NCBI RefSeq assembly: GCF_000315625.1
Contig: NW_005434667.1
Span: 239,293 to 303,292 of the forward strand
Reading direction: 5' to 3'
From: Guillardia theta CCMP2712
Taxonomy: Eukaryota > Cryptophyceae > Pyrenomonadales > Geminigeraceae
DNA: 64,000 bases
Part shown: one piece after another, positions 60,801 to 64,000 of the stretch
Layout: each line of letters begins with the position of its first letter
How positions within the stretch are numbered: position 1 is the first letter of the stretch
Made by a program: the position numbers and the translations under genes
Notes under the pieces: generated by a model
Database searches by the model: none
The model's input: the letters and a program-made list of their open reading frames with translations, nothing else
Told to the model about the DNA's origin: nothing

Positions 60801-62306
60801 TCATGACATCCCCGCAAGGAACTTGAACAGATCTACGAGAGTGACAACACCCTGAAGGGAGCCCTTCTCATCCAGACATGCCAGTCTGGTGGTTCGTGCG
60901 ATTGAAAAGCAAGAGATGACCTACAAATGAATTTCTTGAGCCTCGACAGCACCACGACCAACACTCAATACCTTGGACAGTGGGTCGGTGATGAGGCAGT
61001 GCTTCGGTTTGCTTTCACCATTCTCCGCCTGCTCGTCCAGCTCTTATTGCTCTCATTCCCTTCATCGGCCGTCTTACCCGCTGCAGAGCATGCTCCACAG
61101 GTACATTCAAGTCCAGCTCCGTTAGGCCCAGGATATCGGCGTCTGAAAACCTGGAGCAGGAAATTCTCAAGGCAAATTTGCTACAACAAAGCTGACAGAG
61201 AAGAGAAGAGAAGAGAAGAGACGAGAAGAGACGAGAAGAGAAGAGAGAAGAGAAGAGAAGAGAAGAGAAAAGGGAAGAGAAGAGAAGAAGCTTGAGCCTC
61301 ACATGTCCATAAACTTCCCATTAGCATCCACCACAGGGACCCCCGAGATTCCATTTTCACTCATCAATTTCAAAACGCTGAGTCGAGCTGTCAATGAAGG
61401 AAGCCATCAAGCTCGACCTACTCTTTGACGGGCTCGTTCGGATGGACCTTAATCACTTTAGACGCTTCCATCGTTCCAATCCCTGACAAAGAGAAGAGAT
61501 CAAAATGCAAACCTCAGAGAGGCATTCTAACCCGCTTCTCGGAGAGTTCCTTTCAAAGTTCCTTCATGGAGAAATCAGAATATATTCATCAGCAATGACC
61601 TGACATTCTCACCTAAATCTTGTTCCTGGTGATAGTACAAAAATCGGAACAATAACAGATACGTGATCTGTCCAATCTTGCACAACAATTAATGGGGTTT
61701 TGGTAGCCAATCGTCTTACTATGCATTGATTTAAAAGTGGAGTATTCCCCTCTCGTTCCAGAACTGGCAACACTACCAACAAATCAATCGATTTGGCAGG
61801 ACAGCAGGCAAAAGTTACCTCGACAGTCGTTTCTAAGAAGAGTGCGCAGGACACACAGCAAGTCATCGTCCGGTTTCACCTCAACGCTGCTCTGTAGTAA
61901 TCGTCAAACAACTTTCGTACTGCATCAGCAGTCAACAAACCTCGGGACAACCAGACGGTCTTTCGGAGTTACTCAACCAATATGCAAGATCAATCGATCG
62001 CAGCGAATCTTTGAAGTTATTTTCTGATGAAGTACAAAACAGGAGCATTTCCAAGAGGTCCGACACAGTGAGCATACCCATGTATCGATCTGATCGTCCA
62101 TCCCATACAGGAACTGCTGTCTGCTCGTTAGCGGCCATTACGTGAAATGCTCCGAACGCTGACATCGACGCATCGAGCAGCACCACTTTACCGCTCTCAG
62201 GAAGCACGTCATACGCGGTGTGCGATCGGAAAAAATTGAAGATGTTGTCCCTGTGAAGGGATTCGATCGTGTCACGTTCTGACTGGTGCTCGTTGGCAGT
62301 AGCCAT
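60801..62306 (-). CDS. AMPK/SNF1 gamma-type CBS-domain subunit
   Basis: Starts at the ATG at 62306 (an upstream in-frame ATG at 62324 is also open). Exon 1 holds the first CBS repeat: IFNFFRSHTAYDVLPESGKV, VLLDASMSAFGAFHVMAANE, TAVPVWDGRSDRYMGMLTVS, matching the first CBS motif of AMPK gamma. Later exons supply SSVEVKPDDDLLCVLRTLLR, NTPLLNQCIVRRLATKTPLI, then GTMEASKVIKVHPNEPVKE, LKLMSENGISGVPVVDANGK, LNVPVEHALQ, and a last exon RLACLDEKGSLQGVVTLVDL ending FLAGMS and TGA (60803-60801). Four CBS motifs form two Bateman domains that bind AMP/ATP in the SNF1/AMPK energy sensor. One intron carries a short GAGAA satellite. Confidence 0.82.
61196..61290. repeat. short (GAGAA/GAGAC)n satellite
   Basis: Same pentamer type as 44,480-44,985 but under 100 bp, in an intron of the AMPK gamma gene. 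Confidence 0.9.
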
Positions 62307-62324
62307 CCTTGAAAATTGTTCCAA

Positions 62325-63240
62325 TCACTCGGCCGATCGGAACAGATTGAGTCCAAGAGACGCGCGACGACTCGCTCCTCAGTAGAGAAAACTTAGAGGA
62401 AAAACATCCATCTGGACATTCTCAGCTTTTAAGATCCTGACAGCTTTGTGAAAAAGTTGCGATACGATGAAACAAAGCCTGGAGCAGCCTCTGTTGAAAA
62501 CATGAAATCAGATCCGAGAGATTCAATGTGCATAGGGAGAGTACAAGATAGCTTTTCTGTCGTCTGTGCAATTCGTATTCTAAACTCCTTCTAATTGACG
62601 CACCCATTGACTTATCATCGTCAAATCTGACCATACCCCAGTTCTCTTCACTACCTGAAAATCAGCTCTGCTTGACAGCTAATTGTCCATGATTTCTCCG
62701 CATCGTTCCGATACTTTCACAATCTCATTCTCTCACAACGTTGCTCAAGGTTGCCTCAGCGCTTCACGTAAAACATCGTATTCTGCCCTGTGCCACCTAC
62801 ACTCAATCTGCTTTTAGAAGGACATCCTTTTCGGATCTGATTGCATGTCAACAACCTGCCTTCATACCAAAACTTCTTACTCTATCATTGAGACACTATC
62901 GCTTTCCCACTAGCTGCCACTCGGTGTATACGATGCATAGCAGTGATCTCAGCTATCCTTTGGGAATGCTCAGCTCACTTGCTTCTTCGCACTTTCCATC
63001 ACACTCAATGTCATCGATCGCAGTAAGCTTGCTTCCTCGTTCTCACACTGGTGCATCATCGTCTACTGTACTGCAGATAGCTGCTCTTTCTACCGTGAGC
63101 AGCTCTTTCTCGTCTCTACACGAGTTTCCTGGAGCGATGTTGGGCATCTACTGCCAACCCCCGTCCTACAAGACCCATCGCGTCCAACCTCATCTCATTT
63201 CCTTTCTGTCCTCCGTCATCATCGCAATTCTAAAAGCATC
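62325..63240. other. no supported gene
   Basis: Upstream of the AMPK gamma gene. A plus-strand open frame from 62,741 runs into the CCT repeat at 63,251, but its composition is Ser/Leu/His-rich and it has no recognisable domain or splice pattern, so I leave it unannotated. Confidence 0.4.
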
Positions 63241-63250
63241 TTCTGCTAAA

Positions 63251-63437
63251 ACGCCTCCTCCTCCTCCTCCTCCTCCTCCTCCTCCTCCTCCTCCTCCTCC
63301 TCCTCCTCCTCCTCCTCCTCCTCCTCCTCCTCCTCCTCCTCCTCCTCCTCCTCCTCCTCCTCCTCCTCCTCCTCCTTCTCCTTCTCCTTCTCCTCCTCCT
63401 CCTCCTCCTCCTCCTCCTCCTTCTCCTCCTCCTCCTC
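63251..63437. repeat. (CCT)n trinucleotide array
   Basis: About 40 pure CCT/CTC copies (63,251-63,374), then interrupted CTT/CCT units to 63,437. Confidence 0.97.
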
Positions 63438-63489
63438 TCTCGCTTCCCTCGCCCCCTCTTTCGCGCTCGCGGACATGCGAGCGGCAGGG

Positions 63490-63730
63490 AGGCCACGATG
63501 GGGGTAGGGTGGTAGGGTAGTAGGGTAGCTTGAAATTGTAAGGGTAGAATAGAAAAGTAAGGGTGGGGTAGTAATAGAGAGATTATCATATGCCATGGAC
63601 CTTAGAAACAGGGGTGATCCCTCGAAGGGGGTAGTCTTTGTAGGGGTGATCATTGATGCACTTATGCTGGTGGGGGTTCAATGTTCAATGGGGGTAGTCA
63701 GAGGGGGGTGGTGCGGACTGGAGGGTACCA
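63490..63730. repeat. G-tract interspersed island with G-quadruplex motif
   Basis: GGGGG-TA-GGG-TGGTA-GGG-TAGTA-GGG at 63,500-63,525 satisfies the four-tract, loops-of-seven-or-less rule. Further tracts follow (taagggtggggtag, cgaagggggtag, ctggtgggggttc). Non-coding. After it the sequence becomes A/T-rich (63,760-63,860), then GA-rich to the window end. Confidence 0.65.
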
Positions 63731-64000
63731 AGCTTGAGTTGCGAGCGCATGAGAAGATATCCCAGAATGTTTTTTTGTGTGAAAATTGAAATTTTAAGAT
63801 AAATATTGAAATTAGAAGGTCAAATATGAATCTTAGTATCGCGACTAAATCGATTCAAATCATCATAGAATCCTGATCCGAGGCGAGCTCGAATCACTAG
63901 CCTCCACTTGAGTAATAAATCTAAAGATATAAACGATGCACTGTGAGAGGAAAGGGAGAGAAGAGGAAGAGGAAGAGGAAGAGGCTCTCCTCTCCTCTCC

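Noticed and set aside
62741-63520. 259-residue plus-strand frame ending in poly-Pro
   Set aside because: The second half is the CCT microsatellite, and the first half shows no domain or conserved pattern.

Overview
The window looks like nuclear DNA of a unicellular alga or protist. It is gene-dense and intron-rich. Most introns are 40-75 nt GT-AG introns, with occasional variant donors. Convergent genes end only 20-80 bp apart. Two proteins carry a secretory signal followed by an L-T/S-L-R-G-G motif. I associate these traits with a cryptophyte such as Guillardia theta, but the organism is an inference.

Layout: 0-9.3 kb holds a partial unknown gene (-), a small single-membrane-span protein (+), a PH-domain protein (-), a RING-H2 protein (+), a PDZ protein (-) and a secreted protein with three 56-residue repeats (-). 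From 10.2 to 27.7 kb there is one huge secreted protein of about 5,750 residues (IPT/TIG domains, cadherin-like repeats, LamG-like region, beta-propellers, Rax2-like repeats). At 27.8-30.2 kb is a single-domain voltage-gated cation channel with a PH-like N-terminus and an EF-hand. At 31-46.5 kb are a secreted poly-proline/FkbM methyltransferase, RFC subunit 3, a DHHC palmitoyltransferase, a small membrane protein, a TPR docking protein, an RTEL1 helicase, an uncertain gene and a bZIP factor. At 48-62.3 kb are an OsmC-family protein, an acidic protein, an EDEM mannosidase-like protein, a basic Ser/Pro-rich protein, a prostaglandin-E-synthase-2-like protein, an unidentified gene and an AMPK gamma subunit.

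No pathway cluster is evident. The genes are typical eukaryotic housekeeping and signalling functions: ER and secretion (EDEM, TPR7/OEP61-like, FkbM, giant protein), genome maintenance (RFC3, RTEL1), lipid and membrane signalling (PH, DHHC, channel) and energy sensing (AMPK gamma). Intergenic DNA is unusual. Islands of G-rich 'GGGGTA/TAGGGTGG'-type sequence recur at least seven times, often beside very GC-rich 'GGCCCGGGCC' patches. Long micro- and minisatellites are also present. Exon boundaries were derived by eye from reading frame and splice consensus. Those closing in frame through every exon (OsmC, channel, DHHC, RTEL1, 55-57 kb gene) are the most secure.
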